Part shown: piece after piece, positions 1-5,115 of the stretch
How positions within the stretch are numbered: the stretch's first letter is position 1
How the letters are laid out: every line of letters starts with the position of its first letter
NCBI GenBank assembly: GCA_003164075.1
Contig: PLRZ01000080.1
Coordinates: 1-6,185 of the forward strand
Direction of reading: 5' to 3'
From: Bryobacterales bacterium
GTDB lineage: Bacteria > Acidobacteriota > Terriglobia > Bryobacterales > Bryobacteraceae
DNA: 6,185 nt
Translations under genes and position numbers: made by a program
The notes under the pieces: generated by a model
What the model was told of the DNA's origin: nothing
What the model saw: only the letters and a program-made list of their open reading frames with translations
The model's database searches: none

Positions 1-292
1 CCTGCGAGGTCGTCATCAAGGCATGAAGGTCCTTGATCACGGCATCCAGGTCGAGGCTCTTGAACTCTTCCGCATAGTTGAACGCCTCGCCCATTGGGTC
101 GGACAGCGGGGAGTGTTGGCGCAAAATCTTCAGGTTCAGTTGATTGGGCCACCAGTCTGCGTTTGTTGGGGCCCCGGCAATTGCGTGTTTGCGAGCGCCG
201 CCCGAGAAGGGGCACTTGGCTTCGGTTGACAAGTTTTGCTCCGGAATGTGGGGGACAGGCGCCCCCAGTGTGGTTTCGAGTGTCTTATCCAT
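1..292 (-). CDS. katG: Catalase-peroxidase KatG, N-terminal 97 codons (runs off the window start)
   Basis: KatG is a cytoplasmic haem enzyme that removes hydrogen peroxide by catalase and peroxidase reactions. Reverse-complement reading from the ATG at 292 gives [14 protein letters not shown], then [46 protein letters not shown] and [11 protein letters not shown]. This is the highly conserved KatG N-terminus, which in full proteins (about 720-750 residues) runs directly into the distal haem-pocket segment. The catalytic Arg, Trp and His and the Trp-Tyr-Met cross-link residues lie beyond the window. There is no signal peptide. An in-frame ATG also lies at 301, but the purine-rich SD (302-309) abuts it and is 9 nt from the ATG at 292, so 292 is preferred. 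The gene follows perR by 42 nt on the same strand, so co-transcription and PerR control are likely. Family identity is confident; the start is less so. Confidence 0.94.
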   Translation of the reverse strand, partial: MDKTLETTLGAPVPHIPEQNLSTEAKCPFSGGARKHAIAGAPTNADWWPNQLNLKILRQHSPLSDPMGEAFNYAEEFKSLDLDAVIKDLHALMTTSQ

Positions 293-301
293 ATGTTTCA
301 T

Positions 302-309
302 CTTCCTTC
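302..309 (-). promoter_or_regulatory. Ribosome binding site of katG
   Basis: Read on the minus strand this is GAAGGAAG, a good match to the anti-SD core. It ends 9 nt before the ATG at 292 and directly touches the alternative in-frame ATG at 301, which makes the 292 start the better choice. Confidence 0.6.
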
Positions 310-334
310 AACTTAGTTAGAAAACTGTGACGAA

Positions 335-784
335 CTACGGCCCCCTCCTGGCTTTCCCATTCGCGGGAGCGCGCCGCGGAGCGCACTTCGTGCAGAGCCC
401 CCGGAAAATCAGCTCCCATTCGCGAACAATCCGCTTACCGAGGGCGCCCGAGTCAGGCCTGGGCACGTCGTGCCACTCAAGGTCCTCCACATTGCCGCAG
501 CGGTCGCAGATGAAGTGGTGATGCCGCATGCCTATCGCTTCGAATCGCGCGCCGCGGCCCTCGATGGCCACTTCACGCACCAAACCCGCCTGCACCAAGT
601 CCCGCAGATTGTTATACGTCGTGGCCTTTGAAGAGCGCGGATCCACGCGATTCACGGCTTCGAAGATTTCCGCAGCCGTGGGATGGCTGTTGTGTTCCAT
701 CAGGAATGCCATCACGGCGTAGCGCTGCGGAGTGCACCGCAACCCGCTGGCTTCCAAGGACCGTTTAATCGCCCCGGCGTCCAT
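335..784 (-). CDS. perR: Fur-family peroxide-responsive repressor, PerR type
   Basis: This is a 149-residue winged-helix metalloregulator counted from the ATG at 784 (an in-frame TTG at 790 would add two residues; an in-frame TAG lies at 797-799). The N-terminal DNA-binding domain has CTPQRYAVMAFL, SHPTAAEIF and the recognition-helix segment KATTYNNLRDLV; the C-terminal dimerisation domain has RFEAIGMRHHHFICDRCG and GLCTKC. Two CxxC pairs (C93/C96 and C131/C134) form the structural zinc site. By alignment to B. subtilis PerR the sensing-site ligands are H34, E82 (Asp85 in PerR), H88, H90 and D101 (Asp104 in PerR). N58 matches PerR Asn61, a position where Fur has Arg. Retained Asp101 and Asn58, and katG immediately downstream, argue for PerR rather than Fur, although E82 is the Fur-like residue. 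It is expected to bind DNA with Fe or Mn and to release after Fe-catalysed His oxidation by peroxide. The lysine/arginine-rich tail after the last CxxC is unremarkable. Confidence 0.92.
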   Translation of the reverse strand: MDAGAIKRSLEASGLRCTPQRYAVMAFLMEHNSHPTAAEIFEAVNRVDPRSSKATTYNNLRDLVQAGLVREVAIEGRGARFEAIGMRHHHFICDRCGNVEDLEWHDVPRPDSGALGKRIVREWELIFRGLCTKCAPRRAPANGKARRGP

Positions 785-791
785 GACCAAT

Positions 792-806
792 TTAGACTAT
801 ATCTAA
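792..806. promoter_or_regulatory. Putative PerR operator (7-1-7 dyad over the perR -10)
   Basis: TTAGACTATATCTAA is a 15-bp element whose outer 5-bp arms (TTAGA/TCTAA) are perfectly inverted. The known PerR box is also a 15-bp 7-1-7 AT-rich dyad (TTATAATnATTATAA), so length, outline and outer TTA/TAA agree, while the inner bases differ. It covers the whole TATAGT hexamer, where bound repressor would block RNA polymerase. This supports autoregulation by the protein encoded immediately downstream. The role is inferred from symmetry and position. Confidence 0.55.
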
Positions 807-822
807 TGTGAGAGTTTGTCAA
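796..822 (-). promoter_or_regulatory. Candidate sigma-70-type promoter of perR(-katG)
   Basis: On the minus strand TTGACA (817-822, perfect -35 consensus) is followed after 15 nt by TATAGT (796-801, 5 of 6 to TATAAT). The alternative hexamer at the standard 17-nt spacing is TAGTCT, which is poor. The 15-nt spacer is short, so the promoter may be weak or depend on DNA distortion. A start about 7 nt after the -10 would fall near 789, only a few bases before the ATG at 784. No SD is visible, so the transcript may be nearly leaderless. Confidence 0.55.
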
Positions 823-904
823 GACTCATGCTTTTGGCTGAATGCCGGCGCGCGTGTGCAGCGCCTAAAATGCCGCGCCCTTGTCCGCTTGAGTGATCAT
901 TCTC

Positions 905-1858
905 TTAGTCGCCGGAAGCTTCCGCCGTCACCACGTAGTCCGGCTGGCGGCGTTCCCGCTGGGCGGAGCGGAGCATCATCGCGGCGGTGTAAACCACCAC
1001 GCAGACTACCAGCCAGTTGACCGCCGTCAGCGGCAGCGATTTCACTACATACGCCGCTAGCAGGACGCCGGGAACTCCGCCGGCCGCCAGGCCCAGAGCG
1101 GCTTTCAGGTGGTACCTGCCGCTGCGCACGAAGCGGACGCTGCCCACCGGCATCAGGAATGCGCAGGAGCCCATCATGATGGGATAAGCGACCAGCGGAC
1201 TCATGCCCAACAGGTAAACGAGAATCATGCAGGGCGCGAAGAGACCGATTCCCAGCGTCATCAGCGCGCCCAGCAGTGCGTTGCCCGCAACGCCGACGAT
1301 CAGCCTGGTTCCGGTGAGTCCTATCTCATGGCCGCCGCCGGGCACCCAATTCATCTGCCGCAGTACGATGACGGCTGCCGCGGCCAGCAACACGCCGCCC
1401 ATGCCGATCTGCACTTTGCGCCGTGGCCATGCGCTCACGATTCCCGCGCCCAGCCACGCTCCCACCGTGGACGCCGCAATCATCAAGACCAGCGTAGTGA
1501 CGTCCACCTGCACCAGCGCCATGTAGATAAATGCTTCGGCCACGGTGGGCAGAGTGTGGCCCACGTTGAGAGTCCCTGGAATCTGCTCGTCGGGGACCAG
1601 GCCGCCCAGTTTGAAGAGGGAACTGGTGGTGGCGAAGGAGCCCACGCCCAAGGTGTCCAGAAAATTAGCGAAAAAACCGATGCCGATATCGAGGGGCATC
1701 GGTGTGTGGGAAGGCGCGCCGGTCCCCCGCAAACGTCGCACGCTTACAATCTGCCGCACCCAGACAAGAAGATATCCCAGGGTGAAAATGCCGAGGCCGA
1801 TAAACAGCGCAGTCTTCATACGGATTGCATGAAGTATATCTCGAACGGCGGTTGCCAT
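905..1858 (-). CDS. TauE/SafE-family membrane permease (putative sulfite/organosulfur exporter)
   Basis: This is a 317-residue, very hydrophobic protein. Predicted membrane segments by eye lie around residues 16-35, 55-82, 100-117, 120-143, 149-167, 183-207, 208-240, 252-272 and 277-296. Family-like features are the glycine-rich GIGFFANFLDTLGVGSFATTS segment (59-79), the conserved GTLNVGHTLPT turn (95-105), and the GGVPGVLLAAYVVKSLP repeat (260-276) typical of the second half. Family members move sulfite, sulfoacetate or related small anions across the inner membrane. No sulfur gene is adjacent, so the substrate is open. An alternative start is Met14 at 1819, just before the first hydrophobic segment; neither start has a clear SD. 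The charged C-terminal tail (RSAQRERRQPD) should be cytoplasmic. It lies 120 nt upstream of perR on the same strand, but perR has its own promoter, so they need not be one operon. Confidence 0.88.
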   Translation of the reverse strand: MATAVRDILHAIRMKTALFIGLGIFTLGYLLVWVRQIVSVRRLRGTGAPSHTPMPLDIGIGFFANFLDTLGVGSFATTSSLFKLGGLVPDEQIPGTLNVGHTLPTVAEAFIYMALVQVDVTTLVLMIAASTVGAWLGAGIVSAWPRRKVQIGMGGVLLAAAAVIVLRQMNWVPGGGHEIGLTGTRLIVGVAGNALLGALMTLGIGLFAPCMILVYLLGMSPLVAYPIMMGSCAFLMPVGSVRFVRSGRYHLKAALGLAAGGVPGVLLAAYVVKSLPLTAVNWLVVCVVVYTAAMMLRSAQRERRQPDYVVTAEASGD

Positions 1859-1864
1859 GCAGCG

Positions 1865-2077
1865 CTACGCGCGATAATTGCTCTCCGTCCGCGGCCGCAT
1901 CCGGTAGTCGCAGCAGCCTTGCCGGACCTCGCGGATGGTGCGGAAGTCACCCGGTTGGGCGTCTTTTCCCAACATCTCCGCGGTGAGGTACGAGTCTCGA
2001 AACCCTGATGTCGTGGAAGTTGTGGGAAGCCCGAGGTGGGGCAGCCTGAGTCCCTGCTCCATTGCGTATGCCCGCAC
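1865..2077 (-). CDS. Short ORF of unknown nature, possible C-terminal gene remnant
   Basis: This 70-codon ORF from the ATG at 2077 ends just upstream of the permease start. The part from about residue 25 on (GFRDSYLTAEMLGKDAQPGD, then FRTIREVRQGCCDYRMRPR) has a protein-like residue mix and mainly G/C third positions. The first 24 residues do not, and they overlap the GNAT fragment on the other strand. No SD precedes the ATG and I recognise no family. It may be the tail of a gene whose 5' part was lost at about 2000-2040, or only a chance ORF. Confidence 0.2.
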   Translation of the reverse strand: MRAYAMEQGLRLPHLGLPTTSTTSGFRDSYLTAEMLGKDAQPGDFRTIREVRQGCCDYRMRPRTESNYRA

Positions 2078-2333
2078 GCCGGAGCTTGTCCGGCGCGGGC
2101 TGGCGCGTCATGACGTGCCGGCATTCCAGTTGGCGCGCCTGGCGGTGGATCTCAAAGTACAGGGGCAAGGGCTTGGGGGGCAACTTCTGCTGTCGGCGGG
2201 CAGGAAATGTCTACTGGCATCCGCGGAGGTGGGGGGCGTAGCGATACTCATCAATGCCAAGGGCGCGAAAGTTGCGGCGTGGTATGCGAGCTACGGGGCT
2301 CCGCCGCTGGCGACCGTGGAAGCGGCCGTATAA
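2040..2333 (+). pseudogene. Truncated GNAT acetyltransferase remnant (AtaT/TacT toxin-like)
   Basis: The plus-strand frame that ends at the TAA 2331-2333 encodes GSLSPCSIAYARTPELV, RRGLARHDVPAFQLARLAVD, VQGQGLGGQLLLSA, EVGGVAILINAKG and AAWYASYGAPPL. This is the acetyl-CoA-binding half of the single-domain GNATs that act as tRNA-acetylating toxins or free acetyltransferases. QGQGLGG is the pyrophosphate-binding loop. Full members are about 150-180 residues; here roughly the first 70 are absent and no matching sequence is found in any plus frame upstream. After YGAPPL the protein goes straight to ATVEAAV and stops, whereas relatives usually have a further strand (like LDAPLSLVLPL) before such an end, so an internal in-frame loss is also suspected. 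An open frame reaches back to an ATG at 1935 but its first 35 codons look unrelated. No ribbon-helix-helix antitoxin gene is adjacent. It is probably non-functional. Confidence 0.72.
2071..2099. repeat. GC-rich inverted repeat inside the GNAT remnant
   Basis: CCCGC and GCCGGA (2071-2075, 2078-2083) pair with TCCGGC and GCGGG (2089-2094, 2095-2099) around a 5-nt loop. The result is an 11-bp stem interrupted only by a 2-nt bulge. It lies within codons for the conserved ARTPELVRRG stretch, so it may be incidental to GC-rich coding sequence. Confidence 0.4.
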
Positions 2334-2407
2334 CCAGTTCAATCGCGCCCCAGCCGCTTCACCGCTATTACCTTTGACCGATTGCCTGGAAACCCGTTCA
2401 GCCAACC

Positions 2408-2453
2408 GGCAGGCGTGACCCCACGCGTACTGCGCGAGGAGTCACGCCCCGCC
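2408..2453. repeat. Inverted repeat downstream of the cytochrome gene, possible terminator-like hairpin
   Basis: GGCGTGAC (2412-2419) is perfectly inverted at GTCACGCC (2441-2448). A further GGC/GCC pair (2408-2410 and 2451-2453) adds to the stem after small bulges, and the 21-nt interior contains CGCG twice. It sits 15-60 nt beyond the stop codon of the minus-strand cytochrome gene and about 75 nt past the GNAT remnant, between convergent frames. There is no T tract on either side, so intrinsic termination is not demonstrated; it could stabilise 3' ends. The rest of 2334-2467 shows nothing recognisable. Confidence 0.4.
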
Positions 2454-2467
2454 AGGAAGCAGCTACA

Positions 2468-4282
2468 TCACTTTTGCAGGTTGGCGATAGACGCCTTAAG
2501 CAGGCCTACCGTGTACTCCATGTTGTGTATCCCCTTGCTGCCGTCGTTGGTGACGAACAGCCAGTTGTACGCCGCTTCCAACTGCGGCTTCGTCCAGGTG
2601 GAATCGATGGTGAGCGAGGTTTTCGCCTGGGCGTTCGGCGGCAGCAACGCGGAAAGCTGGTCGAGCAGGCCCTGTACTTCGGTCTGCACGCCTGAGACTG
2701 TTCCGTTGCCCGAAAAATCGAACGTCGGGAAGTTGAAGGTGGTGATGTCCGGCCCGTGGCAGGTCTGGCAGGCGCCCACCAAGTCCTCGGCGGGTTGTCC
2801 CGCGGGAGCGTAGGTGGTGCTGAAGGTGTGGTCCCCGGCTTTCATGAACGCCGGATCGGTGCTGGCCACGGTCTGCATGTGGCAGTCGACGCAAGTATTC
2901 GTGGTCACGTATTGGTGCGCGGAACTGGGGATTGTCTGGCCGTATGTGTAGCCATTGGTGCCCATCAACATGTCCGCCTGCGGCCCTTCGTGCGGCCCGA
3001 AGTGGGCGCTTCCCGCCGTGGTGTCCACGGCTGAGGCGGCCATTCGGCTTTGGTGGCACTGCATGCACAGGATGCCTTCTCCGGCGTTCGCTGTTGTCAC
3101 CTTGGTCCCATCGGCCAGCGTCACAGACGCCATGTTGCGGATCAGATGGGTATCGGTGGCTGGCTGGGTTACTCCGTGCGGCTCATGGCAGGTGGCGCAA
3201 TCGATGGAGTGGTATGTGGTGTCGGTGATGGTGGTGGCGCCGTTCATCCTGGCGATGAAACCGGTGCCGGTGTGGCAGCCTACGCAGGTCGCATTGCCCA
3301 CCGGATCCCGCGTGGTTACGGCGTGCACGGAATTGGCCCACGCAGCGGACTTGATGTGGTGCGTCGGTTCGTCGTGGCACTGGCTGCAGGCGCCCGAATT
3401 GGACGGTATCGCAACCGCAATCACGTCGCCACCGTAGTTGGCATGCTCGCTGCCCGGCCCGTGGCAGTTCTCGCACTGAATGTTAGACACGTTCTGCAGG
3501 GCAGCCGGCATGGCTAGGAAATTGCCCGCCTGGCCGGTCGCCGGAAACGCCCATTTCAACTGCTTGGCCAGGTAACTGAAGCCGCCGTCATTGACGGTGG
3601 AATTGGCGTCATAGCCCACCGTATGGCAGGCGGCACAAGACGCGCTTTCGGTGTCGCCTGCGATGGCGGTGCCGTTAATGACGTCGGTGAAGACACTGGC
3701 GTGGGCCGTCTTCGACCACGGCGTCACCAAAGCCTCGGCAAGCCCTCCGCCATGGCACTGCGTGCAGACGGCTACGCCCACATAGGTCCCCCCAACATAG
3801 GATTGAGCAAGTGCCGTCGGCGTGCCGCCGATCGTCACGGTAGCACTTACTACGTAGAGCCCGTGAAGATCCGGCACCAACAGTTGCCGGCCAGCCACCT
3901 TGTAGACCAGGGCGTCCGACGGCTCCGCAATGGGCACGTTCGCTCCCAGCGGACTCGCGGCTAGCTTGGCCGTGGAACCCGATGGCGCCTCGGTGATCGC
4001 CCAAGTGACGGCGCCTAACTGGGCCGCGGTGACGCCAATGTCAACCTGCACCTCTAAATACAGCGGCTCGCCGAGCCCAACTGTCCCCAGGCCGCCCGAT
4101 ATCTGAATAGTGGACGGCAGTTTATAATTCGTGATGTCGCCGTTCGTCAGCGCGCGCAGTGCCAGGCGCGGCGCCATAGTCGTTTGTGCACTCAATGTGG
4201 TCGTTGCGGCCACAGCCATCAGCGCCACTGCGAAAAGACCAGCTAGCGCTCTAGGAAGCCGTTTGTTCATTTTGACCCCCAT
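2468..4282 (-). CDS. Exported nine-haem c-type cytochrome
   Basis: This is a 604-residue secreted protein. A Sec signal peptide is clear: MNKRLPR, a hydrophobic core at 12-27, and a likely cut near LSA/Q (32/33). Residues about 40-160 are a haem-free, beta-rich domain of Ig/PKD-like appearance (PLYLEVQVDI, AVTWAITEAPSG, GLYVVSATVTIGG). Nine CxxCH haem-binding motifs follow at 173, 216, 270, 299, 333, 362, 406, 464 and 505. Extra histidines (TAH, NSVH, DTHL, HFGPH, SAHQY, GDHTF) are potential sixth ligands, suggesting mostly bis-His, electron-transfer haems. The C-terminal AAYNWLFVTNDGSKGIHN followed by MEYTVGLLKASI resembles the end of NrfA/c552-related and other respiratory multihaem proteins. 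It lacks an obvious CxxCK active-site haem, so it is not assigned as a nitrite reductase. Its place is the periplasm or outer surface; the partner is unknown because no quinol oxidase or porin gene is beside it. The start at 4282 is supported by GGAG 7 nt upstream. Confidence 0.93.
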   Translation of the reverse strand: MGVKMNKRLPRALAGLFAVALMAVAATTTLSAQTTMAPRLALRALTNGDITNYKLPSTIQISGGLGTVGLGEPLYLEVQVDIGVTAAQLGAVTWAITEAPSGSTAKLAASPLGANVPIAEPSDALVYKVAGRQLLVPDLHGLYVVSATVTIGGTPTALAQSYVGGTYVGVAVCTQCHGGGLAEALVTPWSKTAHASVFTDVINGTAIAGDTESASCAACHTVGYDANSTVNDGGFSYLAKQLKWAFPATGQAGNFLAMPAALQNVSNIQCENCHGPGSEHANYGGDVIAVAIPSNSGACSQCHDEPTHHIKSAAWANSVHAVTTRDPVGNATCVGCHTGTGFIARMNGATTITDTTYHSIDCATCHEPHGVTQPATDTHLIRNMASVTLADGTKVTTANAGEGILCMQCHQSRMAASAVDTTAGSAHFGPHEGPQADMLMGTNGYTYGQTIPSSAHQYVTTNTCVDCHMQTVASTDPAFMKAGDHTFSTTYAPAGQPAEDLVGACQTCHGPDITTFNFPTFDFSGNGTVSGVQTEVQGLLDQLSALLPPNAQAKTSLTIDSTWTKPQLEAAYNWLFVTNDGSKGIHNMEYTVGLLKASIANLQK

Positions 4283-4289
4283 CTTGAAA

Positions 4290-4293
4290 CTCC
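4290..4293 (-). promoter_or_regulatory. Ribosome binding site of the cytochrome gene
   Basis: The minus strand reads GGAG with 7 nt to the ATG at 4282. The second in-frame ATG (4270, the Met of MNKR) has only a weak GGGG upstream, so the 4282 start is favoured. Confidence 0.55.
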
Positions 4294-4329
4294 AATCTGA
4301 AAACGCCTAAAAAGGGATATTCAGACATT

Positions 4330-4335
4330 ATTGTA
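4330..4335 (-). promoter_or_regulatory. Weak candidate -10 of the cytochrome gene
   Basis: The minus strand reads TACAAT (5 of 6 to consensus), about 48 nt before the ATG at 4282, which leaves a leader of ordinary length. No good -35 is present at standard spacing, so an activator-dependent or non-sigma-70 promoter is possible. Confidence 0.25.
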
Positions 4336-4370
4336 TTCTCGGTCGCGGTCTTTTACTATATTTTTTTGCG

Positions 4371-4383
4371 ACGGCTGCCTATT
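4371..4383. repeat. Direct repeat copy 1 (ACGGCTGCCTATT)
   Basis: It is a 13-bp element matching 12 of 13 bases of 4462-4474, 91 bp away. Both copies are preceded by TTT(A)CTATA, here 10 nt upstream (CTATA at 4356-4360). Confidence 0.45.
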
Positions 4384-4461
4384 ATTTGCCTGCGGAGTTA
4401 GAAGATTGCTGAAATATTCAACAGCGGAGCGGCGAAAATACGACCGCGTTTCTATACAAAA

Positions 4462-4474
4462 ACGGCTGCTTATT
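4462..4474. repeat. Direct repeat copy 2 (ACGGCTGCTTATT)
   Basis: This is the second copy of the 13-bp element at 4371-4383, differing at one base. CTATA (4452-4456) lies 5 nt upstream, so the two copies share a longer, indel-diverged unit of roughly 25-30 bp. Confidence 0.45.
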
Positions 4475-4488
4475 GGAGTGAACTCTGA

Positions 4489-4507
4489 TTGGACCATATA
4501 AGTCCAA
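4489..4507. promoter_or_regulatory. Operator-like dyad with AT core
   Basis: TTGGACCATATAAGTCCAA has perfect 6-bp inverted arms (TTGGAC/GTCCAA) around a 7-bp AT-rich centre, the shape of a homodimeric regulator site. A plus-strand TATAAG (4497-4502) lies inside it with TTGGAG 18 nt upstream (4473-4478, 3 of 6 to a -35). It may therefore once have controlled plus-strand transcription toward the S41 remnant or xylulokinase. The regulator is unknown. Confidence 0.4.
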
Positions 4508-4589
4508 GTTGAGTCGATCTGCTATGGTGGCGCAGCCGGTTCGCGGATCCCGTTAAGCCGAGGCCTTAGTCATCTTCCCTCACCCCCTT

Positions 4590-5063
4590 GTGTACGATAC
4601 CAGCGGTTCTGCGGCCAGTTGTTCCGCCTTGCACGTTACCACCCGCCTGCCCCACCTGCGGGCTCACGGCAAATTCCACGGGATCAGGAGTTCTGATATT
4701 CAGTACAACAACTGCACCGACCATCCGTCGAACCCGTTCGCGAAATTCTCCGCGGACGTCGCGCGCACTATCGGCGAGCGGCGCCCGAAACGCATCGTGG
4801 TGGACCTGCGGCACAATGGCGGAGGCAACTTGCGTGTCATAGCGCCCCTGGTGGCAGTGCTGAAAAGCCAGCGCCGGACGCCAGTCTCATCGGGATTCAT
4901 GGCGGCCCGCGATTTGAAGCGCCAGGCGCATGCCGTACTGGTGGGCGAGTTCGCCGCCCGCGGCGACCCGCCCTCATACCCGCTGGACCACGCCATCGAC
5001 ATGACTTCCGGGGACTTGCAGGCCGGACGAGATCCCATCATGGACTGGATTCCGCGGCAGTAG
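4590..5063 (+). pseudogene. Decayed S41-family peptidase-like gene
   Basis: The frame from the ATG at 4590 is open for 157 codons. From about codon 36 it reads DIQYNNCTDHPSNPFAKF, RRPKRIVVDLRHNGGGN, VIAPLVAVLKS, SSGFMAARDLKR, HAVLVGE and GDPPSY, then LQAGRDPIMDWI. This is the order seen in the C-terminal S41 (tail-specific protease/tricorn-like) domain of secreted proteins several hundred residues long. The N-terminal part is gone; the first 35 residues are not clearly related. Two expected segments are missing without loss of frame: the strand between LKSQRR and SSG, and the stretch between VLVGE and ARGDPPS that normally carries PTGG and following strands. A nucleophile-like SSG remains, but the fold should be broken. 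There is no SD and no signal peptide. Probably a pseudogene; a very small unusual member is the alternative. Confidence 0.68.
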
Positions 5064-5115
5064 CGCGCCGGGCAGAATGCACCTCCTGGCGAAAGCCGCG
5101 TTGTTGTGACACCAT

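Larger units (their letters stand above)
4283..4589. other. AT-rich intergenic region between the divergent cytochrome gene and S41 remnant
   Basis: There is no gene here. The stretch is clearly richer in A and T than its surroundings, with runs such as T7 at 4361-4367. For the minus-strand cytochrome gene the best -10 candidates are TACAAT (4330-4335) and TATAGT (4355-4360), but neither has a convincing -35 at 15-18 nt. The region also holds a diverged direct repeat (4371-4383 and 4462-4474), a 7-bp inverted pair CGCGGTC/GACCGCG (4344-4350 and 4442-4448), and the dyad at 4489-4507. Together they look like a control region, most simply for the cytochrome gene. Confidence 0.45.

Noticed and set aside
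302..334. A second PerR operator directly before katG
   Set aside because: Only a single half-site-like TTAG/TTAGAA stretch is seen, without an inverted partner; katG is more simply read from the perR promoter.
847..865. GGCGC/GCGCC hairpin between the permease gene and the perR promoter as a terminator
   Set aside because: The stem is short and no T run follows in the minus-strand direction, so there is no support for termination.
1109..2008. 299-codon plus-strand open frame
   Set aside because: It lies antisense to the TauE/SafE gene; its His/Gln/Arg-rich product is typical of the reverse shadow of a GC-rich membrane protein gene and resembles no family.
2496..3068. 190-codon minus-strand open frame within the cytochrome gene
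   Set aside because: It overlaps the cytochrome gene on the same strand in another frame and has the Arg/His-rich composition of an out-of-frame reading.
4342..4372. GTCGC/GCGAC pair around the T7 run as an intrinsic terminator
   Set aside because: The loop is 21 nt, the stem only 5 bp, and the T run lies inside the loop rather than after the stem.
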